Source of the DNA: CAYVLA01 sp964549615 [NCBI: uncultured Thermococci archaeon]
GTDB taxonomy: Archaea > CAYQAE01 > CAYVLA01
Assembly (NCBI GenBank): GCA_964549615.1
Contig: CAZJVP010000090.1
Location: 1-64,000, forward strand
DNA length: 64,000 bases
Direction of reading: 5' to 3'
Both the position numbers and the translations under genes were made by a program. Shown here piece after piece: positions 26,852 through 35,154 of the stretch. Below the pieces are notes generated by a model. That model did no database searches. It saw only the letters and a list, made by a program, of their open reading frames with translations, and was not told where the DNA came from. Position 1 is the stretch's first letter. Each line of letters opens with the position of its first letter.

Positions 26852-28465
26852 ATGCCACGGGAGGGTTTCGTTGCGGAGGCCAAGCGGAAGCTGCTAGTTG
26901 CCCTCAGGATGCTGGGCGGCGAGAGACCTGCCAAGGCTTTCCCTGGCACCGAAAAGAAGATTGGGGAGATTATTCTTGAGGCCCGGGGCATCCGCAAGGT
27001 CTTCCCGGGCGTAATCGCCAACGACGGGGTCGACCTCGTCGTCAGGGCAGGCGAGATACACGCCCTGCTAGGTGAGAACGGGGCGGGCAAGACGACCCTA
27101 GTCAAGATCCTCTACGGCGTCTACTCGCCGGACGAGGGGGAGATAAGACTAGGGGGCCGGCCGGTGAAGATCGGGTCACCCAGGGATGCAAGGGACCTCG
27201 GCATAGGAATGGTTCACCAGCATTTCATGCTCTCCGAGCCCAACACGGTTGCGGAGAACGTGGCGCTTGGCCTGCCGGAGGGACGAATCCTCCTTCCCGA
27301 GGAGGAAGTCAAGAGGCGGATCAAGGATTTCTCGGGCGTGTACGGACTGAGCGTCGACCCACAGGCGAAGGTCTGGCAGCTATCCGCCGGGGAGAAGCAA
27401 AAGATCGAAATACTCAAGGCCCTCATGGCAGGCGCAAGGCTGCTCATCCTGGACGAGCCGACGGCCGTTCTCACGCCTCTCGAGACCGAGGAGCTTTTCT
27501 CCGCGCTCAGGCTGATGGCCAAACAGGGCAAGGCGGTCATCTTCATAACGCACAAGCTCGACGAGGTACTGTCCGTGGCGGACTGCGTCACCGTCCTCAG
27601 GAAGGGCAAGGTCGTGGGCCACGTCAGGACACCGGACACTGATCGCACGCAGTTGGCCAACATGATGGTTGGCGCTGAGATCGCGCCCTCGAAGAGGCCG
27701 CCTGCCACCACGGGAGAGGTGGTGCTTGAAGTCATCGGACTGTCGGTAGTGGGCGATCGAGGGAACCAGGCATGTCGAGACCTGACCTTCAGCGTACGGG
27801 CTGGAGAGATACTGGGGATCGCAGGAGTGGCTGGAAATGGCCAGCGAGAGCTCGTGGAGGCGCTGGCCGGGATCAGAAGCGTAGCATCGGGCTCCGTGAG
27901 GATCCTAGGTCGGGACGTCACCAACCAGGGGCCCAGGACCATCGCGAACCTTGGCGTGGCTTACATTCCAGAGGACAGGATAGGCATGGGAATCGTTCCC
28001 GACATGACCGTCAAGGAGAATCTAATTCTACGGAAGTACTGGCAGCCCGAGTTCTCGAGCGGAATGGTCCTGGATCGGAGCGCCATTGAGGGCTACGCTC
28101 GCGAGATGATACAAGCCTACGACATCATGACGCCAAGCCCGGACACCGTTGCCCGAAAGCTTTCGGGCGGAAACATACAGAGGCTGATCCTTGCTAGGGA
28201 AACCTCCGGCCGCCCCAGGCTCATCATAGCCTCCCATCCGACCTCCGGGCTCGACGTCAAGGCCACCAGCGACATCCGGGCCAGACTGCTCCAAGCGGCG
28301 AGCGACGGTTCGGCCATATTGTTGGACTCCGAGGACCTGGAGGAGATATTCGAACTCAGCGACAGGATCGCGGTCATCGTCAGAGGAGAGTTCGTGGGCA
28401 TCGTCCCCAGGTCGGAGGCGACCGTCGAGAAGATAGGCCTGATGATGGGAGGGGCGAAGGCGTGA
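26852..28465 (+). CDS. BMP-type nucleoside ABC transporter, double ATPase
   Basis: This 537-residue protein has two ABC domains, the layout of ribose- and nucleoside-type (NupA/YufO-like) ATPases. The first has Walker A GENGAGKTT, signature LSAGEKQ and Walker B LLILDEPT. The second has the degenerate Walker A GVAGNGQRE, signature LSGGNIQR and LIIASHPTSGLD, where the usual catalytic Glu is His. One canonical and one degenerate site is normal for this group. The next gene overlaps its stop by 4 nt (GTGA). It powers uptake of nucleosides with the two permeases and the lipoprotein-like binding protein downstream. Confidence 0.9.
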   Translation: MPREGFVAEAKRKLLVALRMLGGERPAKAFPGTEKKIGEIILEARGIRKVFPGVIANDGVDLVVRAGEIHALLGENGAGKTTLVKILYGVYSPDEGEIRLGGRPVKIGSPRDARDLGIGMVHQHFMLSEPNTVAENVALGLPEGRILLPEEEVKRRIKDFSGVYGLSVDPQAKVWQLSAGEKQKIEILKALMAGARLLILDEPTAVLTPLETEELFSALRLMAKQGKAVIFITHKLDEVLSVADCVTVLRKGKVVGHVRTPDTDRTQLANMMVGAEIAPSKRPPATTGEVVLEVIGLSVVGDRGNQACRDLTFSVRAGEILGIAGVAGNGQRELVEALAGIRSVASGSVRILGRDVTNQGPRTIANLGVAYIPEDRIGMGIVPDMTVKENLILRKYWQPEFSSGMVLDRSAIEGYAREMIQAYDIMTPSPDTVARKLSGGNIQRLILARETSGRPRLIIASHPTSGLDVKATSDIRARLLQAASDGSAILLDSEDLEEIFELSDRIAVIVRGEFVGIVPRSEATVEKIGLMMGGAKA

Positions 28466-29559
28466 ACCCGCTTGCGGGAATCCGACGCGGAATCCCAAGG
28501 ATCTCGGTGCAGAAGAGGCGGGAGCCCCTCACCTCGAGGCAGGGTTTCGTGCTCATGCTCTCGGCCGTTGCCGCGGGCATCCTGCTTGGGGGACTGATGT
28601 TCAGCCTCGTGGGCGTGAGTCCCCTATACGCCTACGGCAAGATCCTTCAGGGATCCTTTGGCAGCCCCCAGGGCTGGAAGGAGATAGGGAGGAAGTGTAT
28701 CCCGTTGATGATGGCCGGCGTGGGCCTCGTGATAGCGTTCAGGGCGGTCTTCTGGAACATAGGAGCCGAGGGCCAAATGCTCGTCGGAGCCGTCGGTGCG
28801 ACTTGGATCGCCCTGAGCTTCAAGGACGCGCCATCCTGGCTCCTGTTGCCGAGCATGTTCGCGATCGGCCTTGCCTTCGGCGCCCTTTTTTGCATAATCC
28901 CGGCCGTCCTGCGGTCCAAGTTCAACGTGAACGAAGTCATAACCACCCTCATGCTCAACTACATCGCGATGCAACTCGTGTCCTACCTGATCGACGGGCC
29001 GTGGAAGGGCAAGACCCAGCATGGATACCCGTACACCGACCCGTTCGTGGAGGCCGCCCGCATCCCTCGGATCCCCGGCACATACATCCACTATCCGACC
29101 CTCATCATGGCCGTCGTCGCGTGTATCGTGCTATACCATTTCCTAGAGAGGACGAAGGCAGGCTACGAAATCAAGGTTACCGGTTACACTTCACGGGCGG
29201 CACAGTACGCAGGGATAAGCTACACGAGAACCTTGCTGATAGTAGGCCTCATCAGCGGCGGGCTGGCCGGCGCAGCGGGGGTCGGGGAGGTCGCCGGCGT
29301 CCACGGCAGGTTGATGTACCCGTACTACATCTCCGGCGGATACGGATTCACTGCCATCATCGTTGCCTGGCTAGCAAGGCTCCATCCCGCCGGGGTGATC
29401 GTCTCAAGCATGTTCGTGTCAGCCATCTTGGTGGGCGGCGACGCGATGCGCCTGAGGGTTCCGCTCGCATCGGTGAACATCTTCACGGGGCTTATCCTTC
29501 TGATGCTCGTCAGCACCGAGATCCTACGCACGCATTCCATCAAAGTGACCTGGGGGTGA
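28462..29559 (+). CDS. nucleoside ABC transporter permease, first subunit
   Basis: This 365-residue integral membrane protein has 8-10 predicted helices. It carries the BMP-permease segments AVFWNIGAEGQMLVGAVGA, SKFNVNEVITTLMLNYIA and GGYGFTAIIVAWLARLHP, typical of NupP/YufP-type subunits. The GTG start overlaps the ATPase stop by 4 nt. It forms half of the membrane channel of the importer, together with the next gene. Confidence 0.9.
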   Translation: MNPLAGIRRGIPRISVQKRREPLTSRQGFVLMLSAVAAGILLGGLMFSLVGVSPLYAYGKILQGSFGSPQGWKEIGRKCIPLMMAGVGLVIAFRAVFWNIGAEGQMLVGAVGATWIALSFKDAPSWLLLPSMFAIGLAFGALFCIIPAVLRSKFNVNEVITTLMLNYIAMQLVSYLIDGPWKGKTQHGYPYTDPFVEAARIPRIPGTYIHYPTLIMAVVACIVLYHFLERTKAGYEIKVTGYTSRAAQYAGISYTRTLLIVGLISGGLAGAAGVGEVAGVHGRLMYPYYISGGYGFTAIIVAWLARLHPAGVIVSSMFVSAILVGGDAMRLRVPLASVNIFTGLILLMLVSTEILRTHSIKVTWG

Positions 29560-29586
29560 AACGGCACGACACTCCTTGATCAGGCG

Positions 29587-30495
29587 TTGTTCATTCTTCA
29601 CAGGACGGTTGCCTTCGGGACGCCGCTTCTGCTGGCCACGCTGGGCGAGATCGTCGCAGAGCGGTCCGGGGTTCTCAACCTAGGGGTGGAGGGGATGATG
29701 TCCGTGGGAGCGATAACCGCCTTCGCCACATCGATCGTCACGGGCAACCCTTGGGCCGGCGTGCTCGTCGGTGCCATCTGCGTCGGCTTCCTCTCGCTGC
29801 TCCACTCCTTCGCCAGCATCAACCTGAGGGCCAACCAGGTGGTCTCGGGCCTCGCGCTGACCATGCTCGGCCTTGGGATCAGCGGCCTTCTCGGGAAGCG
29901 CTACGTGGGTATGCCGCCCGGCGGCACCATAAAAGCCATGAGGCTACCCGTCCTCAGCAGGATCCCGATCCTGGGCGATATCTTCTTCAATCAGGATGCG
30001 CTGGTGTATCTCTCGATCGCGCTCGCACTGCTCATCTGGTTTGTCCTCTCCAAGACTAGGATCGGCCTCAACATAAGGGTGGTCGGGGAGAATCCGGCGG
30101 CCGCGGATGTGTCGGGAATCAGCGTCTATGGCATTCGCCACCTGTGCGTCTTCGTCGGAGGGCTTCTCGCTGGGGTTGCGGGGGCCTACCTTTCCCTGGT
30201 CTACATACCTTCGTGGACCGAGGGGATGACGGGTGGCCGCGGGTGGATAGTCATCGGGCTCACGATCTTCGCCTTCTGGAGCCCCCTGCGGGCCATCGTT
30301 TGCTCCTACATCTTCGGGCTCTTCTACGTTCTTCCTTACAGCCTGCAGCCCCTGGGAATACACGTGAGCATCCTGCAGTCGATGCCCTATATCGTCACCA
30401 TTCTTTCCCTTGTGGCAATATCGAGAGAGTCGTTGAGGAAACGCATGGGCGCACCGCAGGCCCTCTCCAAGGCCTACGTCCGTGAGGAGATCTGA
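29587..30495 (+). CDS. nucleoside ABC transporter permease, second subunit
   Basis: This 302-residue integral membrane protein has ATLGEIVAERSGVLNLGVEGMM, ASINLRANQVVSGLALTMLG and the conserved ENPAAADVSGISV stretch, typical of NupQ-type permeases. It begins at TTG 29587, the first plausible start after the previous gene's stop. No ATG or GTG precedes it in frame, so the N-terminus is somewhat uncertain. It pairs with the first permease to form the channel. Confidence 0.88.
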   Translation: MFILHRTVAFGTPLLLATLGEIVAERSGVLNLGVEGMMSVGAITAFATSIVTGNPWAGVLVGAICVGFLSLLHSFASINLRANQVVSGLALTMLGLGISGLLGKRYVGMPPGGTIKAMRLPVLSRIPILGDIFFNQDALVYLSIALALLIWFVLSKTRIGLNIRVVGENPAAADVSGISVYGIRHLCVFVGGLLAGVAGAYLSLVYIPSWTEGMTGGRGWIVIGLTIFAFWSPLRAIVCSYIFGLFYVLPYSLQPLGIHVSILQSMPYIVTILSLVAISRESLRKRMGAPQALSKAYVREEI

Positions 30496-30732
30496 CCTCA
30501 TTCGCCGCCTGAAAGGGTGGCAAGCCAGAAGCAACGGAACGAGTGCGGGGCCCCACTTCCCCAAGCCCTCTTCGCGGGCCTTCTCTTAGCGACTGGTCCG
30601 TGCCCGTCGTTGTCAATATCGTCCTTGACCTCAAGGTCCTGGGGGGTAGGGAGGGGAATGTGACGCCGGAAATCTTTTTCAACCGGGAAACGACTCAATC
30701 GGACGGCGCTAAGCGCCCCAGGAGAGGGTTTA

Positions 30733-31929
30733 GTGGGTGAAAAGCTCAACTATGTGATAGTGGCCGTCGTCGTGGCCGTGATCGCCGTGGTAGCTACCTA
30801 CTACCTCGCGCCTGGGAAAGCTGCCAAGAACGTCACCGAGATGAAGAAGGTCAAGGCTGGCTTCATCTACGTTGGACCGATCGGAGACCTGGGATGGACG
30901 AACGCGCACGACAGGGCAAGGAGAATCGTCGACGAGAAATTCGACTGGCTCGAAACGGTGTACATCGAATCGGTGCCAATCGACCAGACGGGGGCGATGA
31001 TCGACAGGCTGATCAACGACGAGAAGTGCGACATCATCTTCACCACGAGCTTCGACTTCATGGAGCCAACCGTCGAAGCTGCAAAGAACCACCCTTCAAC
31101 GGTGTTCATGCACTGTTCCGGCTACAAGACTGCGGAGAACCTTGGAGTCTACTTCGCCGACTTCTACCAGCTCTACTACCTCAATGGTCTGATGGCAGGG
31201 GCACTCACCAAGACAGGCAAACTGGGCTACGTCGGTGCACACCCGATTCCCGAGGTGCTGCGCCACATCAACGCGTTCGCCATTGGAGCCAAGGAGGTCA
31301 ACCCCAACGCCAAGGTCTACGTGCGCTGGATCAACAACTGGTACGATCCGACGAAGGCCAAGGAGGCGGCGAACGCCCTAGTGGGTGAGGGCTGCGACGT
31401 CCTTGCCTTCACGGAGGACTCGGCAACCGTGGTTCAGGAGGCTGAGAGGTTCACCAACGAGGGCAAGCAGGTGTACTCCTTCAGCCACTACAGCCCGATG
31501 GGGAACTTCGGAAACAACTCGTGCGTCAGCGGCCAGCTGGTCCACTGGGAGGACCTCTACGAGATCATATTGCAGCGGTTCTACACGGGTACGTGGGACA
31601 ACCGTGCCTACGACTACCTGCTCTCAGAGGGAGGCGTCGAACTCGGTGCTAGGTTCGGGGAACCCATCAATCCCAAGTTCATCCCCGACCTCAAGGCAAA
31701 GAAAGTGAACGACCGACTGCTTGGCGAGATAAGCGTCTATGACCTTGTCATGAAGAGAATCGAGCAGATGAAACAGACCTCGGTCGCCTTCGATCCTTTC
31801 ACAGGGCCCATCTACGACCAGAACGGGAACCTCAAGTTCAGGGATGGCGAGAGGGCTAGCTATGCCGCCCTCTACGGAGCCGACATGAACTGGTTCGTCG
31901 ACAACGTCGTGGGCAGCCCAAGCGGCTAG
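30733..31929 (+). CDS. BMP-family nucleoside-binding protein of the ABC importer
   Basis: This 398-residue protein has an N-terminal membrane helix (about 7-26) that anchors it outside the cell, rather than a lipobox. The BMP/basic-membrane-protein domain follows, with AGFIYVGPIGDLGWTNAHD, CDIIFTTSFDFM and GKLGYVGAHPIPEVLRHINAF. BMP proteins bind nucleosides or related ligands for the ABC complex. The gene lies 237 nt after the second permease, with an A/T-rich AATCTTTTTCAA element about 55 nt before GTG 30733. It may therefore also have its own promoter, as is common when the binding protein is needed in excess. A terminator-like hairpin follows. Confidence 0.9.
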   Translation: MGEKLNYVIVAVVVAVIAVVATYYLAPGKAAKNVTEMKKVKAGFIYVGPIGDLGWTNAHDRARRIVDEKFDWLETVYIESVPIDQTGAMIDRLINDEKCDIIFTTSFDFMEPTVEAAKNHPSTVFMHCSGYKTAENLGVYFADFYQLYYLNGLMAGALTKTGKLGYVGAHPIPEVLRHINAFAIGAKEVNPNAKVYVRWINNWYDPTKAKEAANALVGEGCDVLAFTEDSATVVQEAERFTNEGKQVYSFSHYSPMGNFGNNSCVSGQLVHWEDLYEIILQRFYTGTWDNRAYDYLLSEGGVELGARFGEPINPKFIPDLKAKKVNDRLLGEISVYDLVMKRIEQMKQTSVAFDPFTGPIYDQNGNLKFRDGERASYAALYGADMNWFVDNVVGSPSG

Positions 31930-31954
31930 AGCTTTCCCAGAAAGAACATAGGCT

Positions 31955-31982
31955 GGGCGGCCAAGACCGCCCCTCTTTTTTT
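31955..31982 (+). terminator. hairpin plus T-run after the importer operon
   Basis: GGGCGG (31955-31960) pairs with CCGCCC (31967-31972) around a 6-nt loop and is followed by a run of seven T ending at 31982. It lies 26 nt after the binding-protein stop. Confidence 0.65.
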
Positions 31983-32208
31983 CGTTTCCCCTATGCCCAT
32001 CCGCATGGAGCTGCGGCGTCAAGGAATCGGCCGGCTTTTTCCCTCATCGGCGATCGATCGCGATCAGCCACGCGTCCCGCGGCTTGAACCGCAGGCCAAA
32101 CCGGCAAGGATCCCGACCAGGGCTGGGCCGCCGAAGGCAGGCCCGCGAGCGATGCGCAGCACGTGACCCTGAGGCGCGTGGGATACAATTTTCAGGCCTG
32201 CCCAAAAC

Positions 32209-32523
32209 GTGGAAGCGTTGCCCGAGCAGGACGCAGCGAACCGGATCGAGGCGGCCATCCGAAGGGAGAGGCGGCCCTTGAGGCTGTCTGAACTCAGGAA
32301 GTTGCTGGGACTGGACCGTTCCGAGTCCGGTCGCCTACTCCGAATACTAAGGGAGGACGGCAGGTTCTATAGGGTCGGGTCCTCCTGGCACGCAAGGGGA
32401 GCCCCTCTCAAGATCACGGTCAGGTTCTGCCCGAACTGCGGCTGGAAGGCGGTCAAGTATGGAGGGGGCTTCTATCGCTGCCCGAACTGCCAGATCAGGT
32501 TCCACTTCACATGGCTGGCTTGA
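32209..32523 (+). CDS. winged-helix protein with C-terminal zinc ribbon
   Basis: This 104-residue protein has a helix-turn-helix domain (about 10-55; LRLSELRKLLGLDRSESGRLLRILRED) followed by a zinc ribbon with CPNC at about 74-77 and CPNC at about 91-94. The combination suggests a small archaeal DNA-binding regulator. GTG 32209 is about 24 nt after GATACAATTT, compatible with a leaderless mRNA. It converges with the SpoIIM-like gene, with only 8 nt between stops. Its target is unknown. Confidence 0.65.
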   Translation: MEALPEQDAANRIEAAIRRERRPLRLSELRKLLGLDRSESGRLLRILREDGRFYRVGSSWHARGAPLKITVRFCPNCGWKAVKYGGGFYRCPNCQIRFHFTWLA

Positions 32524-32531
32524 TGGCCGGC

Positions 32532-33128
32532 TCAGCTCCCGGCCCCGTAAACGATGAAGAGGAAAGTCTCCACGCCGGCGGCCACGATGAGGAGCAGCAA
32601 CACGATCAAGAATGAGCCCAGGACCTTTCTCAGGTCAGACACAAGGATTCTGGTCGGCGCCTCGCCCTCGCCCTTCATCCAGTACCGTACGACGAGGAAG
32701 GCATCGCTTCCCAGAAGGAACCCGAACGATCCCGCCAAGAAGGTCGCTGGGAGTTCGAATGCGCCGTGGGGAAGGATGGCAGTCAGAAAGTTGAGAACCG
32801 GCTTCTCCGATCTGGCAAGGACGATGCCCAATGGCAGCCCGTTCACCAGTAATATGAAGGCGGGGGGTATCCCGAAAACGATGCCCCCGAAGGCCATCAG
32901 CACGCATATCGAGAGATTGTGAACCAGTATCTTTGAGAAGATCCTGCCCGGCCCCCGTGTGTTTTCGAAGTCCGCCTGCATCCTCTCCGCCACGATATGG
33001 TGAAGCCTGTCAGCGAGGGCGGGCTTCAAAGTGTCGATCATGACCCCCGCGACAAACCCGACCAGGTATAGGCCGATCGCTGCGAGGATCATTTTCTTCC
33101 TCAGGGCGGTCTTTCTTCCCACAGACAT
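32532..33128 (-). CDS. SpoIIM/DUF95-family membrane protein
   Basis: This 198-residue protein has about five hydrophobic helices and the family segments NLSICVLMAFGGIVFGIPPAFILLVNGLPLG, then LPHGAFELPATFLAGSFGF. In sporulating bacteria SpoIIM acts in septal peptidoglycan remodelling; archaeal members have no defined role. ATG 33128 is preferred because it lies just downstream of the A/T-rich repeat region and the basic start (MSVGRKTALRKKM) fits a membrane protein N-terminus. The upstream stretch 33149-33210 holds inverted and direct repeats that may control it. Confidence 0.8.
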   Translation of the reverse strand: MSVGRKTALRKKMILAAIGLYLVGFVAGVMIDTLKPALADRLHHIVAERMQADFENTRGPGRIFSKILVHNLSICVLMAFGGIVFGIPPAFILLVNGLPLGIVLARSEKPVLNFLTAILPHGAFELPATFLAGSFGFLLGSDAFLVVRYWMKGEGEAPTRILVSDLRKVLGSFLIVLLLLIVAAGVETFLFIVYGAGS

Positions 33129-33148
33129 TCCAATGGTCGCCAGATTTT

Positions 33149-33210
33149 GAAATAGATATTCCCAACGATGCAATCTATTTCAGAATTCCCACAATCTATT
33201 CTTTGGGAAT
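33149..33210. promoter_or_regulatory. A/T-rich inverted and direct repeats upstream of SpoIIM-like gene
   Basis: GAAATAGAT (33149-33157) and ATCTATTTC (33173-33181) are a perfect 9-bp inverted repeat. ATTCCCA (33185-33191) and TGGGAAT (33204-33210) are a perfect 7-bp inverted repeat. ATTCCCA also occurs at 33158-33164, and each ATTCCCA is followed within 15 nt by AATCTATT. The two arrangements interleave, as expected for a composite operator or divergent promoter. Confidence 0.55.
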
Positions 33211-33246
33211 GTCGCGAGGAAATCGCAACCGTCTGAGCAAAAAAGC

Positions 33247-33254
33247 TATTTATA
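33247..33254 (+). promoter_or_regulatory. strong TATA box of a non-coding transcript
   Basis: TATTTATA preceded by AAAAAAGC is among the best TATA/BRE matches in the window. The predicted transcription start is near 33276, but no convincing gene starts within the next 500 nt. Confidence 0.6.
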
Positions 33255-33275
33255 CCCGCCACGGATAACTATAAT

Positions 33276-33710
33276 GCTACACGTCATTGGGTCCCACGGA
33301 GAGTAACTGGTGAATCCCGAGCGATGATCCGTCGGACAACCCCGCGTAGCAACAGGGAACGCTGACACGACCCTCCGCGAGGACACCTGGGCAGAGGGAG
33401 GATCGACCGCACGAGGAAGCCCGGGGGTTAGTGCCGAGGGGTACAGGCGCTCCCACGCCGGGGAGGCGGCGTAGCAAGAGGTGTATAGGGAGGTTCGCAA
33501 GAGTCAAGGTAATCTCGACTCGGATCACTTATCGAATCGGGTAAGGGAGGATGAAATCGAACTCAAGATAACCTTGGGGCGCAAGAGGGACATCGAAGGG
33601 ATCGGTGCCGCTGATCTTTGGCCGTACTCCGCATATCTTCACGGATGGAATGGTTGGGTAGTCACAGGACACGTGGCCTGCGCTTAGGACGCTCATCGAT
33701 ATCGATGCTA
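33276..33710 (+). ncRNA. candidate structured RNA, possibly RNase P RNA-like
   Basis: A strong TATA is followed by about 430 nt with no credible protein but much pairing potential. One example is a CGCTCCC/GGGAGGCG hairpin (about 33448-33468). Another is an 11-bp stem with one mismatch between CAAGGTAATCT (about 33505) and AGATAACCTTG (about 33566). Three segments resemble RNase P RNA conserved regions: GGGAACGCTGACACGACC (near 33354), GTAGCAAGAGGTGTATAGGG (near 33471, compare GGAGCAAGGCCAAAUAGGG) and GGATGGAATGG followed by CACAGGAC (near 33645-33670). I could not pair a convincing P4 helix, and the length exceeds the usual archaeal 300 nt. Identity is uncertain; a structured RNA of some kind is more likely than not. 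Confidence 0.4.
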
Positions 33711-33842
33711 CGGGGACTCGTGAGCGCGCACATCCGGGCGGGGATCATGCGGCAATTCCTGAGATCTCCCGAGCAGCGCTGAGAAAGCCTCCTTCTGTCG
33801 TTTCGTCTCCGAGCCGGGATTACGATATGGGAAGTGGTGATA

Positions 33843-35012
33843 ATGGCGATGGAAAAACGCAAGGAAGGCGAAGGGCAACCTGAAACGACCACCACGAAGT
33901 ATGAGATTTACGCTCAGATCGAAACCGACGGGGTCGTTGAGAAGCCCGATGTCATAGGCGCCATCTTCGGCCAAACGGAAGGCCTTCTCGGGGACGACCT
34001 GGACCTCAGGGAGCTCCTCAAGACTGGGCGCATCGGGAGGATAGAGGCGGAAATAACCTCAAGGGGCGGGAAGTCGACGGGCATCATACGACTGCCCAGC
34101 AGCTTGGACAAGATAGAAACTGCAATACTGGCGGCGTCCCTCGAAACCGTGGACAGGGTTGGCCCGTGCGAGGCCCGGATAAACGTCCTTCGCATCGAGG
34201 ACGTGAGGGCCGCCAAGAGGAGGGTGCTCGTGGAACGTGCCAAGGCGATACTGAGCAACCTCTTCGAGGACGTTGCGATAGACACCAGCGAGATCAGCAG
34301 CGAGATAAAGCAATCCTTCAAGGTCGGGGAGATCACCAAGTATGGACCTGAGAACCTTCCCGCTGGGCCGAGCGTGGAGGAGTCGGACTCGCTCATAATT
34401 GTGGAGGGAAGGGCAGACGTCCTAAACCTTCTGAAGAGCGGGATCAAGAACTGCATCGCGGTCGAGGGCACCAACATACCGAAGACGGTCGCGGAGCTTT
34501 CCAAGAAGAAGACCACGATAGCCTTCGTAGACGGGGACAGGGGAGGCGAGCTGATCCTGAGGGAGCTATTGCAGGTCGGCCACGTTGACTACATCGCACA
34601 GGCCCCGCCGGGCAAGAGCGTCGAGGACATGACGCGCAAGGAGATAATCACCGCCCTGAAGAACAGGATCACCGTCGACCAGTATATGTCCCAGCGGGAG
34701 AAGAAGAGGATTGATCAGAGCCCGGAGATGCAGAAGTTCAGGGAACTGCTCCGGTCGATTCAAGGGACCAGGAAGTCCAAGCTTCTGGACGGCGAGCTGA
34801 ACCCGATCGGAGAGGTGGACGTCTCGAACCTGATTGACAGCTTCAAGGGTTCGCAGGGAGTGGTCGCGGTGGTGTTGGATGGGATCATCACGCAGAGGCT
34901 CATAGATGTGGCTGCGGATGCCAACGTTCGCTACCTGGTCGGGGTCAAGATCGGCAACGTGACGAAGAAGCCGCCCAACCTGAGGATCCTGTCCCAGCGG
35001 GACCTTTCCTAG
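33843..35012 (+). CDS. dnaG: archaeal DnaG-type primase / exosome subunit
   Basis: This 389-residue protein is the archaeal form of DnaG. An N-terminal region (about 1-160) carries KYEIYAQIETDGVVEKPDVIGAIFGQTEGLLG, and a Toprim domain follows, with catalytic EGRADVLNLL and DGDRGG. The helicase-binding and zinc domains of bacterial DnaG are absent, as expected. In archaea it associates with the RNA exosome and can make short primers. I chose ATG 33843 (MAMEKRKEG); GTG codons lie 6-9 nt further upstream. GGAAGTGGTGATA just before it may act as the ribosome-binding site. It precedes rpl10e on the same strand. Confidence 0.92.
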   Translation: MAMEKRKEGEGQPETTTTKYEIYAQIETDGVVEKPDVIGAIFGQTEGLLGDDLDLRELLKTGRIGRIEAEITSRGGKSTGIIRLPSSLDKIETAILAASLETVDRVGPCEARINVLRIEDVRAAKRRVLVERAKAILSNLFEDVAIDTSEISSEIKQSFKVGEITKYGPENLPAGPSVEESDSLIIVEGRADVLNLLKSGIKNCIAVEGTNIPKTVAELSKKKTTIAFVDGDRGGELILRELLQVGHVDYIAQAPPGKSVEDMTRKEIITALKNRITVDQYMSQREKKRIDQSPEMQKFRELLRSIQGTRKSKLLDGELNPIGEVDVSNLIDSFKGSQGVVAVVLDGIITQRLIDVAADANVRYLVGVKIGNVTKKPPNLRILSQRDLS

Positions 35013-35060
35013 GTTCCTGAGGCGCGCCGGGAGCGGGAAAGCCGGCTGAACCGCTGAAAA

Positions 35061-35069
35061 TATTTATAA
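35061..35069 (+). promoter_or_regulatory. TATA box of rpl10e
   Basis: TATTTATAA preceded by GAAAA. The predicted start near 35091 leaves a leader of about 60 nt before ATG 35155, so rpl10e is probably transcribed separately from dnaG. Confidence 0.6.
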
Positions 35070-35154
35070 TGCGCGGTGGGCTATTTGCTGCAGGGGCCGC
35101 TGCTGCTGGAGCTACAATCCGCGATTCCGGCCGGCGGCATCCGGGTTGATTCTC

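Noticed and set aside
33216-33227. GAGGAAATCGCA as RNase P conserved region I
   Set aside because: It resembles the motif and could pair partly with TGCGCTT near 33685, but it lies upstream of the TATA that should drive the RNA, and the total length would exceed 500 nt.
33276-33500. Signal recognition particle RNA
   Set aside because: No helix-8 GGAAG..AGCAG motif and no Alu-type UGUAA loop on either strand.
33481-33687. A 68-codon frame within the candidate RNA
   Set aside because: No domain, and it lies across segments that can pair as RNA.
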